64,000 nucleotides of DNA from Fibrobacter sp. (GTDB lineage: Bacteria > Fibrobacterota > Fibrobacteria > Fibrobacterales > Fibrobacteraceae). Location: the NCBI GenBank assembly GCA_017642335.1, contig JAGCPF010000002.1, positions 62,001 through 126,000 of the forward strand, given 5' to 3'. The notes under the pieces are model-generated. The model was not told where the DNA came from and ran no database searches. It saw nothing but the letters and a program-made list of their open reading frames with translations. Positions 19,266 to 28,159 of this stretch are shown here, one piece after another. Both the position numbers and the translations under genes were made by a program. Positions within the stretch are counted from its first letter, which is position 1; every line of letters starts with the position of its first letter.

Positions 19266-22073
19266 CTACACTTCGATAGCGACCCGGCTGATTTTGTTTT
19301 CGTCCTTCTTCACTCGAACAATCTTTTCGATCTTGCTTTCCAGTTCGCTGACGTGGCTGATGATGCCCACCAGCCGGTTGTCGCCCGCAAGCGTCTGCAG
19401 CGTGTTGATGGCGAGACGTAAGCTCTCGTCGTCAAGCGAACCGAAACCTTCGTCCACGAACATCGTATCGAGCTGGATGCCGCCCGCCGAACTCTGCACC
19501 TCGTCGGCAAGGCCGAGCGCAAGCGACAACGACGCCAGGAAGCTCTCGCCACCGCTGAGCGTCTTGACCTCGCGCTGCCTGCCACTCGCATGGTCGAGCA
19601 CGTTCAAGTCGAGACCGCTTTGGCTTCTGTTGTTGGAAGCGTCCATGCGGCGCACCAGTTCGTACTGCCCGTTCGAAAGAATCCTGAAGCGGACATTCGC
19701 GCGGCTCACGATACGGTCGAAATAGGAAGCCTGCACGTAAGTCTCGAGCATCACCTTGCTCGTTCCCGAAAGTCCACCGTTTGCCGTGGCCGAGAGGTTC
19801 TCCACCATCATGCGCTTCTTGAGCAGGTCGCCGAGCCTTGCGGCAATCTTCTGGACTTCAGCAACTGCGGCGCCGTTCTGCTCGAGCCTGGCCGAAATGT
19901 TTTTCCACGTGTGCGTCAAGGCCTGCTGCCTTTCAAAAATCTCGTCGCGGTTCTTTTTCATTGCCAGGATGTCGTACTGGGAAGCTCCTTGCAACTGCTC
20001 CTTGAGCGACTTGATCTGCCCTTCAAGACTCGTTATCTGTTCCTTGCAGGCGCCAAATTCGTCGTTCGCCTTCTTGAGAGCGTCCTGCAGCTTGTTGGAC
20101 GTCGCCTGTTTCGCATCAATGTCGCGTTCGGCTTCAGCCTTGCACTTGTGCGGAAGCTTGGTGGCCAGCTCGGTAGCCTTCTGGGAGAGCGTCTCGAGTT
20201 CCGCCACAGCCGCCGAAATCTTGTTCGATATGGAAGCGTTCTCGCCGCGCAGTTTCTCGATGTCGTCCCTGAGTTTCGGGAGACTCTCGTCCAATGACTT
20301 TCTGCGAGTCTCTCTCGCAGTTTCCGCCTGGAGACCTTTGCCAAGATCGACTAGCTGAACCTTGACGATGTCATATTCCTCGCGAATCCTTTTCTTGGCA
20401 TCTTCGATAGCGCACTCGCCAAAAAGCTCCTTGAGCTTTTCTTCGAGCTCGGCTCGTTTTCCATCGCGGGACGTCTTTGCGCTGGCGGCCGCATTCGCCT
20501 TGTTGTTGCGGTCTTCGAGCAAAACCGAAAGTCCGTCCTTGAGCGTCTCCAGTTCCAACTGGGTCGGCGCCTGTACCGATTTGCAAGCCTTGTGCGGGTG
20601 CGTTGTCGATCCGCAAACCGGACAGGCGCAACCTTCCTCGAGCGTCTCCGCGAGAATACCCGCCTGCTCGTTCAGGAACGCGCGGTTTTTCGACTCGTAC
20701 TCGGAATTGCCCTGCTTGTACTTTCCGTCGGCTTCGAGATAAGCTTTCTGGGCATCGCCTAACGCAATCTCTGCATCGTCGAGTTCCTTGACCGTCTCGG
20801 CCACGCGCTTGAGCTGTTCCCTTCGCATCTCGAGCGTCTTGATCTGGGCATCGATCTGCGCCTTTTTTTCGCGCGCGTCAGAAAGACTGTCGCGTTCCGC
20901 TTCCAGCTTCTGGAAGCATTCGCTCTGGGCATTGAAATTTTCCGTTCCCTTGCTGAATGCTTCCCTGGCCGCTGAAAGTTCTACATTCTTCAATTCGATA
21001 CTTTTGCGGTCCTTCTCAAGTTCGTCGTATTCGGGAAGCCTGTTCTTCAAAGTTGCAAGGTCCTCCTGCAACTTCTCCCATTCGGGTCTGTGCGCCTCGG
21101 CTTCGTCTACGGTGCGCTTCAGCGGCTCGAGTTTCTGCAGGAACGCTGTATGCCGTTCCTCCGCCTCGGCAAGCGAGGTGCGGGTCCTTTCTATGTTCTG
21201 CGCCTTGCCAAGTTCCTTGTCCACCCCGGAAAGTTTATCCGTACATTCGTCAAGGTCCTTCCTTGCAATATCGACAGCGACGGAATCCTCGTCGACAACC
21301 TTCTGCAGCATGCCGGCGAGTTCGTTCCAGTCGGCAATGCGCTTCTCGGCGGCCAGACGCTTGAACCCTTCGAGCGGCTCAACAAGGCTGGATTTCTCAT
21401 CGCAGCTCACGCGAGATACCGCCGCACAGCCTAGCGTTTCGCTTTCGCTGCACTGCTCCCGCAATTGTTGGGCGCGCCTCTTGAGCTCGTCCTGCAACGC
21501 ACCAAACTTGTCCGTCTTGAAAATCTTGCGGAAAATCTTCTTGCGCTCGTCTGTCGAAGCAAGCAACAAGTTCATGAAGTCGCCCTGCGCAATCATCGCG
21601 ATTTGCGTAAACTGGTCGCGGTCAATGCCGACAATGTCCTGCACGGCGTTATTGACTTCCTTCTCCTTGTTCAACGGACGGCTCAAAGGGCTCTGCTTTC
21701 CGCTTTCGTCCGGATAGTATAATGTCGCCGAAGCCGCCTCTTTCGTCGTGCCGTCGCCACGTGCCTTGGGGCGCATGTACTCGGGATTGCGCACCACGCG
21801 GTATTCCTTGCCCGCGTACTCAAAAGTCAAATCGACTTCGGTCTTTGTCTCAGGCAATGCGTTCAAGCAACGGAACAACTTAGAATCGTTGCGGCTGTCC
21901 CCGCTCGCGCGGCCGAAAAGCGCATACGTAATCGCATCGAAAATAGTCGTCTTGCCGGCACCAGTATCGCCGGCAATCAGGTAAAGCCCTTTCTTGCCGA
22001 GTTTGTCCAAATCAATGACGGTGCGGTCCGCGTAAGGGCCGAATGCAGAAATGATTAACCGAGTCGGCCTCAT
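19266..22073 (-). CDS. sbcC: SbcC nuclease-complex ATPase
   Basis: 935 residues starting MRPTRLIISAFGPYAD; ATG 22073 overlaps the sbcD stop as ATGA, which decides the start. SbcC is the SMC/Rad50-like partner of SbcD; the complex opens DNA hairpins and double-strand ends. Visible: Walker A GDTGAGKTTIFDA near residue 35; two long coiled coils; a zinc hook CPVC near residue 480 (GCACPVCGSTTHPHKAC); signature LSGGESFLASLSLALGLAD; Walker B FVDEGFGSLD. All key motifs are present and the length is normal. Confidence 0.95.
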   Translation of the reverse strand: MRPTRLIISAFGPYADRTVIDLDKLGKKGLYLIAGDTGAGKTTIFDAITYALFGRASGDSRNDSKLFRCLNALPETKTEVDLTFEYAGKEYRVVRNPEYMRPKARGDGTTKEAASATLYYPDESGKQSPLSRPLNKEKEVNNAVQDIVGIDRDQFTQIAMIAQGDFMNLLLASTDERKKIFRKIFKTDKFGALQDELKRRAQQLREQCSESETLGCAAVSRVSCDEKSSLVEPLEGFKRLAAEKRIADWNELAGMLQKVVDEDSVAVDIARKDLDECTDKLSGVDKELGKAQNIERTRTSLAEAEERHTAFLQKLEPLKRTVDEAEAHRPEWEKLQEDLATLKNRLPEYDELEKDRKSIELKNVELSAAREAFSKGTENFNAQSECFQKLEAERDSLSDAREKKAQIDAQIKTLEMRREQLKRVAETVKELDDAEIALGDAQKAYLEADGKYKQGNSEYESKNRAFLNEQAGILAETLEEGCACPVCGSTTHPHKACKSVQAPTQLELETLKDGLSVLLEDRNNKANAAASAKTSRDGKRAELEEKLKELFGECAIEDAKKRIREEYDIVKVQLVDLGKGLQAETARETRRKSLDESLPKLRDDIEKLRGENASISNKISAAVAELETLSQKATELATKLPHKCKAEAERDIDAKQATSNKLQDALKKANDEFGACKEQITSLEGQIKSLKEQLQGASQYDILAMKKNRDEIFERQQALTHTWKNISARLEQNGAAVAEVQKIAARLGDLLKKRMMVENLSATANGGLSGTSKVMLETYVQASYFDRIVSRANVRFRILSNGQYELVRRMDASNNRSQSGLDLNVLDHASGRQREVKTLSGGESFLASLSLALGLADEVQSSAGGIQLDTMFVDEGFGSLDDESLRLAINTLQTLAGDNRLVGIISHVSELESKIEKIVRVKKDENKISRVAIEV

Positions 22074-23305
22074 CCTTCGCCCTCCCAAATTCCATTGATG
22101 ACACTTTGTACAAACTCACTTTCCTCTTCGTTCATTTCGCGGCGTGTCATCTCGCTGAAGAATTCCCTGAACAGTTCCATCGGTGATTTTTTCTCGACAC
22201 TCTCTATACCGATGGTAATCTTCTGGTTGCGCGTGCGTTCGTTGTCGTATTCGAGCATCATGAAGTTCGGATAGACGCCGCGCAGTTTCTGGGCCGCGTC
22301 GGGCACGTCGCTCTCGTCGGTGAGCTTTACGTAGACGTAGTCTTCAAGGCCCATCCCGGCAGCAACCTGGCTGTTACGGAATTTCTCCGAAACCAGTTCC
22401 GCGAACGTCCCGCGGATTTCGCGCACATCATGCAACGGCACGAGCGGAACCTCGCGCACCTGCAAGGCTGCACGCACTCCACTACCAGCAAACAAATCGC
22501 CGGCAATAGCGGTAGCGTCGCCCACATTCCCGGCCGAACCCAGTTCCACGACAGTCACGGATTTTGCATGACCCGCTTCTGAAAGGGAATACTTGAGCGG
22601 CGTACCCGAATAGCGCGCACGTACCGTGCCGTCATTATCCTTCGCGACATTCTGCGGCTTGTGTATGTGGCCGAGCGCCACGTAGTCAAATTTTTCGAAC
22701 ACCGAGGCATCCACGTTCTCGAGACCGCCAACATTTTCTTCGGAGTCACTCGTCTCGGCACCCGTCACAAACTGGTGCGCCACGAGCACGTTCCTCCGAC
22801 CCTCGGTAAATTTTATCTGCGCGATCGCCGCGCGTAGCGCGGACGTATAGTCGGTCACCTGGGAACGCTCATCGTCGTTTGCGAGGCAGGCCCTTACTGT
22901 CGCGGGCCTGACAAACGGCAGCATCCACACGTCGACCTCGCCGGACACGTCTTGCAGCGTGACCGGCTCGAAGATGCCACAATATACCGGCGACATGTAC
23001 ACGCCCGTGCCTTGCATGAGCCGCGCACCGAAGGCGATGCGCTCCGCCGAGTCGTGGTTCCCGCTCACTACGAAAATCTTCGTCCCCATCGCGGAGAGCT
23101 TCACGAGAAAATCATCGAGCACGGCGACCGCCTCGGCGCTAGGCACCGGCTTGTCGTACACGTCGCCTGCAATCAACACCGCATCCGGCTTCTCGGCACT
23201 GCAGATTTCCAGCACCTGGCCCAGGATATGCGCCTGATCGTCGAGCATGCTGTGCTCGCATATTCGCTTGCCGATATGCAAATCTGCCAAATGCAGAAAC
23301 TTCAT
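22070..23305 (-). CDS. sbcD: SbcD nuclease (Mre11-like)
   Basis: 411 residues. Metallophosphoesterase motifs in order: LHLADLHIGKR, VLIAGDVYDKP, VVSGNHDSAERI, VLVAHQFV and VALGHIHKPQ. It is the Mn-dependent nuclease subunit that works with SbcC, encoded directly downstream with a four-base overlap. Residues about 330-411 form the SbcC-binding end. Confidence 0.95.
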   Translation of the reverse strand: MKFLHLADLHIGKRICEHSMLDDQAHILGQVLEICSAEKPDAVLIAGDVYDKPVPSAEAVAVLDDFLVKLSAMGTKIFVVSGNHDSAERIAFGARLMQGTGVYMSPVYCGIFEPVTLQDVSGEVDVWMLPFVRPATVRACLANDDERSQVTDYTSALRAAIAQIKFTEGRRNVLVAHQFVTGAETSDSEENVGGLENVDASVFEKFDYVALGHIHKPQNVAKDNDGTVRARYSGTPLKYSLSEAGHAKSVTVVELGSAGNVGDATAIAGDLFAGSGVRAALQVREVPLVPLHDVREIRGTFAELVSEKFRNSQVAAGMGLEDYVYVKLTDESDVPDAAQKLRGVYPNFMMLEYDNERTRNQKITIGIESVEKKSPMELFREFFSEMTRREMNEEESEFVQSVINGIWEGEG

Positions 23306-23449
23306 TCCACGACCTCTTCTTTCACATGCAAATATAACTTCAGCGGGGCGACAAAAAATGTCAAACGCACATCAACATCGCAAGCACGGGTGAATCGAAT
23401 AAAAAAACCGTGCCAAAGGCACGGCGTCGTAAAGATTCACAAGTATAGA

Positions 23450-23878
23450 TTACTGGATCTTGATTCCGGCAGCCTCGAACGCAGCCTTGTTGCCTTCTTC
23501 CTTGAGGGCGACTTCGGTAATCCAGTTGTATTCGGCGATGCCGGCAAGGCCGACACGGGCGCAGAGCTGATCGCGCGCAACGTTATATGCATTGAGAATC
23601 TGCACCTTCTCGTTGTCCTGCGCCTTCTCGATGCGGTCAGTCCAGCTCACGCCAAGTTCGACGAGACCGGCACTGGCCTTCGCATACTTCTTGGCTTGGT
23701 CTTCAGTAATGACGGGAGATTCCGGCGCATTGAAAGGTTCAACCTTCACAATCGCTTCAATCTTGGGAGCAGCCACGACAGCCTGCTGCTGGGATTTCTG
23801 CTCGGACTTATCCTGCGAACAGGATACAAAAAAAGAGGTGAGTATCAAGATCGATATCGTGAGAATTCGTTTTGACAT
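23450..23878 (-). CDS. Small lipoprotein, function unknown
   Basis: 142 residues. MSKRILTISILILTSFFVSC is a lipoprotein signal with the lipidated Cys at residue 20. A Gln/Lys-rich spacer follows, then a helical region (YAKASAGLVELGVSWTDRIE) and C-terminal KEEGNKAAFEAAG. I start at ATG 23878, five bases after AGAGGTG; a GTG two codons upstream is part of that ribosome-binding region. It lies 23 bases downstream of a tRNA gene and may be read through from it. Confidence 0.75.
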   Translation of the reverse strand: MSKRILTISILILTSFFVSCSQDKSEQKSQQQAVVAAPKIEAIVKVEPFNAPESPVITEDQAKKYAKASAGLVELGVSWTDRIEKAQDNEKVQILNAYNVARDQLCARVGLAGIAEYNWITEVALKEEGNKAAFEAAGIKIQ

Positions 23879-23901
23879 ACGCACCTCTTCTTCTTAGATA
23901 A

Positions 23902-23974
23902 TAGCGGCTTGTGGGCTCGAACCACAGACCTGCGGATTATGATTCCGACGCTCTACCAACTGAGCTAAGCCGCC
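23902..23974 (-). tRNA. tRNA with CAU anticodon (Met or Ile2)
   Basis: A 73-base cloverleaf on the minus strand: acceptor GGCGGCT with AGCCGCT, D-arm GCTC/GAGC, anticodon loop ATCATAA giving CAU, T-loop TTCGAGC and discriminator A. CCA is not encoded. The first acceptor pair is G-U and the outer anticodon-stem pair is T-C, both weak. The first pair does not suit an initiator tRNA (C-A mismatch). Elongator Met and the lysidine-modified Ile2 cannot be told apart by eye. Confidence 0.9.
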
Positions 23975-24018
23975 AAATTTTCCCCAAATTTAGTTAAATG
24001 GATGAATATTTCAAGGGG

Positions 24019-24765
24019 TTAATTGAAATAAACTCCAGTTTCTACAAAATTTTCTCCCCATTCAATGACTTGCCAGCCCGGAGCGGAGCTCATCAGGTTG
24101 AAAATAGGTGCCTGCGGATCAATCTGCATCTGCGTCGAAGGCGCGACATGCACTTCTTGTTGCGAAGGCAACTGCAAGTGGAAGTTGAAATGGTAATGGC
24201 CGGTAAAGATATGCTTCAGGTTCTTAATTGAAGACAACGTTTCCTGGACCTCTTCGATATTCTTCAGCGCGTACTTCAGGTCCATGAACCTGTGGTTGCA
24301 GAGGCATGGCGGATGGTGCATGAACAGGAGCACCTCGTCGTTCACCTTGGCCGCTTCGACCTTCAACCAGTCCAGCTGGTCCTTGGAAACCGTACCGCAT
24401 CCACTATCCAAGAAAAAAAGCGTCCGGCCGCAAATATCGTAACGGTAATAGCATTTTCCGTCTCTGACCTTGCCCTCTAGATCGAAGTATTTTTGCATGA
24501 CTTCGAGACGATCATGGTTACCCGGAATTACGCACACGGGTACAGGATAATCCTTAAGCAATTCGGCGACATACTTGTACGCGCCTTCTTCACCGTCTTC
24601 ATTCGCCAAGTCTCCAGACAGCACAAGCAAGTCTAGGTCCTGCATGGACTTCGACTTCAAGGCAGACTCAAAGTTTGCACGGACATCTATGCCCTGTACA
24701 AAACCTTCATCCGCTCCGATGTGTATATCGGATACTTGTCCTATCCTGATGACTTTTGAAATCAT
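24019..24765 (-). CDS. CpdA/Icc-like metallophosphoesterase
   Basis: 248 residues. Calcineurin-type motifs are all present: GQVSDIHIGAD, LVLSGDLAN, VIPGNHDRLE, LLFMHHPP and FTGHYHFNFH. The order and length match class III cyclic nucleotide phosphodiesterases (CpdA) and related enzymes; the true substrate cannot be read from the sequence. It has no signal peptide. A cyclic-nucleotide-binding protein is encoded at 54.5 kb, but there is no direct link. Confidence 0.8.
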   Translation of the reverse strand: MISKVIRIGQVSDIHIGADEGFVQGIDVRANFESALKSKSMQDLDLLVLSGDLANEDGEEGAYKYVAELLKDYPVPVCVIPGNHDRLEVMQKYFDLEGKVRDGKCYYRYDICGRTLFFLDSGCGTVSKDQLDWLKVEAAKVNDEVLLFMHHPPCLCNHRFMDLKYALKNIEEVQETLSSIKNLKHIFTGHYHFNFHLQLPSQQEVHVAPSTQMQIDPQAPIFNLMSSAPGWQVIEWGENFVETGVYFN

Positions 24766-25087
24766 ACGTGTAAAGAATATAGATAATACAGCGCTTGGAG
24801 CCTTGTATTATTTTGCTTATGTATCTCTTTTGCAAATGTTCTTCAACCGGCAATGCCAGTTTTCAATGTATTTTTGTGCCTTCGCTGTGAATTATTGTCA
24901 AAGATTGAACTTCAACATCTATTCATATTGAAATTAGTGAATAGATTTCGAGTTTTCAATGTAATCTACATCACACTTTCGTTTCATATCTCTATGATCT
25001 TCAAGCGTATATCTCGAAAACCCGAAATTTCTATCCACAATCAACACCATCAATATCAATTCTATTTATATAAATAGATAGAAGATA
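24766..25087. other. AT-rich intergenic region, no gene seen
   Basis: About 320 AT-rich bases upstream of the phosphoesterase and downstream of the bactofilin gene. It holds an 18-base perfect palindrome, TCTATTTATATAAATAGA (25061-25078), next to the bactofilin stop, and one DnaA-box-like CTATCCACA (25031-25039). A short reading frame here has no ribosome-binding site or sensible composition. Confidence 0.5.
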
Positions 25088-25486
25088 TTAGAAAGGCTGT
25101 TGAACCTTTTCCTTGCCGTTAGCGGGAGCAGAAGATTCCTTGGCAGCGGGAGCTTCAGGAGAACCCATGTTGCAGTTGCCCTGGAAAATTGCGCCTTCCT
25201 GGATAATGAGCTGCTTGGTCTTGATGTTGCCAACGAACTTCGAAGAATTTTCGAGGACGAGCTTGCCAGTGCAATCGATATTGCCCTTGACAGTGCCGGC
25301 GATGACGGAGGAAGAGACCTTGATTTCGCCTTCAATGCGTCCGGTACGTTCCACGACGAGGTCGCCTTCGATATTGACGCTGCCCTGTACGTTACCAGCA
25401 ACGCGGACGTCGCTCTTGCCGAGAATGTCACCCTTGATGGTGATGCTATTGCCGATCTGTGTGATTTCTTGTTCTTTATTAGGCAT
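25088..25486 (-). CDS. Bactofilin (polymer-forming cytoskeletal protein)
   Basis: 132 residues. The core (about 10-108) is a right-handed beta-helix of short repeats: IKGDILGKSDVRVAGNVQGS, IEGEIKVSSSVIAGTVKGNI and similar, the hallmark of bactofilins. A Pro/Ala/Glu-rich tail follows (EAPAAKESSAPANGKEK). Bactofilins form membrane-associated filaments that guide cell shape and, in Myxococcus, ParABS positioning. Here the gene follows an M23 peptidase by eight bases and lies in one run with parB, parA and rsmG, which supports both roles. Confidence 0.92.
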   Translation of the reverse strand: MPNKEQEITQIGNSITIKGDILGKSDVRVAGNVQGSVNIEGDLVVERTGRIEGEIKVSSSVIAGTVKGNIDCTGKLVLENSSKFVGNIKTKQLIIQEGAIFQGNCNMGSPEAPAAKESSAPANGKEKVQQPF

Positions 25487-25494
25487 AATTTCTC

Positions 25495-26310
25495 CTAGTA
25501 ATTGAAGAAGGATTCCGGATTCTGTGGGACCCCGTCCTTCGTGATGGTGTAATGGAGATGCGGTCCGGATGCATTGCCAGTGTTTCCGATGGTGCCGATG
25601 ATATCGCCCTTCTTGACCTGGCGCCCTTTGCGCGTCTTCATATTCTTTAGATGGGAATAGCTCGTCGTGTAACCGTTCCCATGATTAACAATTATAGTAT
25701 TACCGAGCTCGCCTTTTTCGTCGGCGAACTCAACTGTACCCGTTCCAGTGGCAAAAACGGGACTTCCGGCCTTCGCCGCAAAGTCTATGCCATTATGTCC
25801 GGTCTCTTCGTTGAACGTTTTGCTGATCATGCCGACAACAGGCAAAATATTCGGGAGTCTCTCGATTCTCTGCCTTTCCTCGAAACTTTTCCATCCGTGA
25901 AGGCCTTCGAAGTCGACTTCGATCTTTTCCGGGGGCGTATGGGTAAACTTGCTCTTGTCGATAAGGCTGTTGATCTTGTTGGAATCGTTTTCCAGGAACG
26001 TCCCGAGTATGTTCTGTATCCTTTCCTCGAAAATCCATAGGGAATCCAGGTGAGTCAGCACTTCCTCGTAGTTGGCGTTCAGCTTCACGAGCTGGGCGTC
26101 CGTCTTCTTCAAGGTCTCGTAACGGGCAATTTTTGCGGTCATCTTGCCGATATGCGCTATGAACACGATTGAAAGTACAATGAACACGGCGAGGATTCCG
26201 CGGATAACCATAAGCATCGTCGTTGAGACGTGGTATTGCTTGATTTGCCGCGAATCGTCCGGGATGACCTGGATTGTGTACGACTTGAGCTTTAGCTTAA
26301 GGAATTTCAC
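25495..26310 (-). CDS. M23 (LytM) peptidoglycan endopeptidase, membrane-anchored
   Basis: 271 residues. One membrane segment at about 32-53 (MLMVIRGILAVFIVLSIVFI), a coiled coil at 57-95, then a LytM domain with both zinc motifs, GHNGIDFAAK (HxxxD) and HLHY (HxH). It should cut peptide cross-links in the periplasm. M23 peptidase plus bactofilin pairs control cell curvature and shape in several bacteria. Its start is three bases from the parB stop. Confidence 0.93.
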   Translation of the reverse strand: MKFLKLKLKSYTIQVIPDDSRQIKQYHVSTTMLMVIRGILAVFIVLSIVFIAHIGKMTAKIARYETLKKTDAQLVKLNANYEEVLTHLDSLWIFEERIQNILGTFLENDSNKINSLIDKSKFTHTPPEKIEVDFEGLHGWKSFEERQRIERLPNILPVVGMISKTFNEETGHNGIDFAAKAGSPVFATGTGTVEFADEKGELGNTIIVNHGNGYTTSYSHLKNMKTRKGRQVKKGDIIGTIGNTGNASGPHLHYTITKDGVPQNPESFFNY

Positions 26311-26313
26311 TTT

Positions 26314-27309
26314 TTACCGATTCTCCAAAAGTTCCTGGATGCGAGTCAAGTCGTCCATGGAATAGTAACTGATGACGATAGTGCCCTTGGATTGGTCAGA
26401 AGCACTCGGGTTGAGTTCGACCTTGGTGCCGAAATAGCCTTCGAGCCTGGATTCGAAATTCTTGAGGTCGGCGCTGAGTTCCGGCTTCGGCTTTTTTACG
26501 GCCGGGATTGCCGAGGTTGTTGAAGCGTCGGCCCCTTCGGCAGGCTCAGGGTCCTTGCCAAGGTCGGTGAGCTTGTCGAACCGTTCGTCCTTCGACTGGT
26601 AAATGTCTTCACCGCGGATGACGGCTTCGATTTGGCGGACGTTCAGGCCTTCGTTGATAATCCTCTTGGCGAGGCTTTCGGGATCTTCGACCTTGTCGCT
26701 GCAGAGGGCGCGGGCGGCGCCGCTGTTCAGCTTTCCTTCTACTATCCAAGTGAGCACTTGTTCGGGAAGCTTCAGGAGACGCAGCGAGTTCGTGATGGCG
26801 GAACGGGACTTACCAACAATCTTGGCCAGATCCTCGTGGGTATAGCCGTGATTATCGATCAACTGTTGATAAGACCTTGAAACTTCGACCGGGTTCAAGT
26901 CCACGCGCTGGATATTTTCGATGAGGGCCCATTCGGCCATCGTCTTGTCGTCGAGGTTTTCGTAGACCTGCGCCTTGATGACAGGAAGTCCGGCGAGTTT
27001 CGTTGCGCGGGTACGGCGTTCACCGCTGATAATCTGGTAACGGTCGCCCACCTTGCGGACGACAATCGGCTGGATCAGGCCGTGCTGTTCGATGGTCTCG
27101 GCGAGTTCCACCAGTTCGTCGTCGTTGAAAAACTTGCGCGGCTGGAACGGGTTCGGATCGATGAGGTTGACATCGATTTCTACGATTTTGTCTTTTTCGT
27201 TTTCCTGGGTCGGCACGGAAGCATCAGTGGGTATGATGCCGCTATTCAAGGAATGGTCCTTGAGAATATCGGAGAGGCCGCGGCCGAGAGCGAGAGACTT
27301 TTTTCCCAT
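26314..27309 (-). CDS. parB: Chromosome-partitioning protein ParB
   Basis: 331 residues. Motifs: DPNPFQPRKFF; the CTP-binding box GERRTRATKLAG; an HTH reading THEDLAKIVGKSRSAITNSL; a dimerisation domain at the C-terminus. An acidic low-complexity linker (DPEPAEGADASTTSAIPAV) separates HTH and dimer domain. ParB loads at parS and spreads as a CTP-dependent clamp. Six parS sites lie 1.6-8.2 kb away in this window. Confidence 0.96.
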   Translation of the reverse strand: MGKKSLALGRGLSDILKDHSLNSGIIPTDASVPTQENEKDKIVEIDVNLIDPNPFQPRKFFNDDELVELAETIEQHGLIQPIVVRKVGDRYQIISGERRTRATKLAGLPVIKAQVYENLDDKTMAEWALIENIQRVDLNPVEVSRSYQQLIDNHGYTHEDLAKIVGKSRSAITNSLRLLKLPEQVLTWIVEGKLNSGAARALCSDKVEDPESLAKRIINEGLNVRQIEAVIRGEDIYQSKDERFDKLTDLGKDPEPAEGADASTTSAIPAVKKPKPELSADLKNFESRLEGYFGTKVELNPSASDQSKGTIVISYYSMDDLTRIQELLENR

Positions 27310-27373
27310 TTTTTGAAATCCTTGATTAATATATAAATTCTGTTCGCTGCGTATTTAATGCCGATGGTATAAT

Positions 27374-28159
27374 TTATTTTTCCTTGTTCAGGATTTCTTC
27401 GGCGAGTTTCATGTAGGCTTGCGAGCCGCTGCTCTGCACGTCGTACAGGATGACCGGCTTCCCGTGGGACGGGGCCTCGCTCAACTTGACGTTGCGCGGG
27501 ATGACCGACTGGAACACCGTATCGGAAAGGTTCTCGCGGACTTCTTCGGCGACCTGCTTGCAGAGACTCAGGCGGGCGTCGTACATGGTGAGCAGCGTAC
27601 CTTCGATTTTGAGATCGCTGTTCAGGTTTTTCTGCACTTCGCGGATTGTCTTGAAAAGTTCGGTCATACCCTGCAGGGCGTAGTATTCGCACTGCACCGG
27701 GATGAGCACGCTCGTGGCGGCGGTCAGCACGTTGAGCGTGAGAAGGTTCAGGCTCGGGGGTGCGTCGATGATGATGAACTCGAATGCCTGCTTGAGGATG
27801 TTGATAACTCGCTCGAGACGGCGTTCGCGGCTCATGGCGTTCACGAGCTCGATTTCCATCACGGCCAGGTCCGGTCCGGACGGGATCAGCTTCAGGAAAT
27901 CCAGCGGCGTGTCGAGAATGGCAGGCTTGATGGTTTCGTAGCTGAGGTTGTCGGGGTTACCGGCCAAGTTGAGGACTTCGTGGATATCTTCATCCTGTGC
28001 CTCGTTGAAACCGAGACCCTGGGAAGCGTTGCCCTGCGGGTCCATGTCGATAAGAAGGGTCTTCTTTTCCAATGCGGCAAAACTTGCGGCCAGGTTCACG
28101 GCCGTCGTGGTCTTGCCCACGCCGCCCTTCTGGTTACAGATTGCTATCACTTTGCTCAT
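27374..28159 (-). CDS. parA: Chromosome-partitioning ATPase ParA (Soj)
   Basis: 261 residues. It begins MSKVIAICNQKGGVGKTTTA, the deviant Walker A of ParA/MinD ATPases, with LLIDMDPQGNASQGLG and IIIDAPPSLNLLTLN further on. It moves ParB-parS complexes along the nucleoid. Its start overlaps the rsmG stop by four bases; a 64-base gap separates it from parB. Confidence 0.97.
   Translation of the reverse strand: MSKVIAICNQKGGVGKTTTAVNLAASFAALEKKTLLIDMDPQGNASQGLGFNEAQDEDIHEVLNLAGNPDNLSYETIKPAILDTPLDFLKLIPSGPDLAVMEIELVNAMSRERRLERVINILKQAFEFIIIDAPPSLNLLTLNVLTAATSVLIPVQCEYYALQGMTELFKTIREVQKNLNSDLKIEGTLLTMYDARLSLCKQVAEEVRENLSDTVFQSVIPRNVKLSEAPSHGKPVILYDVQSSGSQAYMKLAEEILNKEK

Noticed and set aside
24853..25077. 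74-residue frame in the AT-rich gap
   Set aside because: No ribosome-binding site, odd composition, no family.
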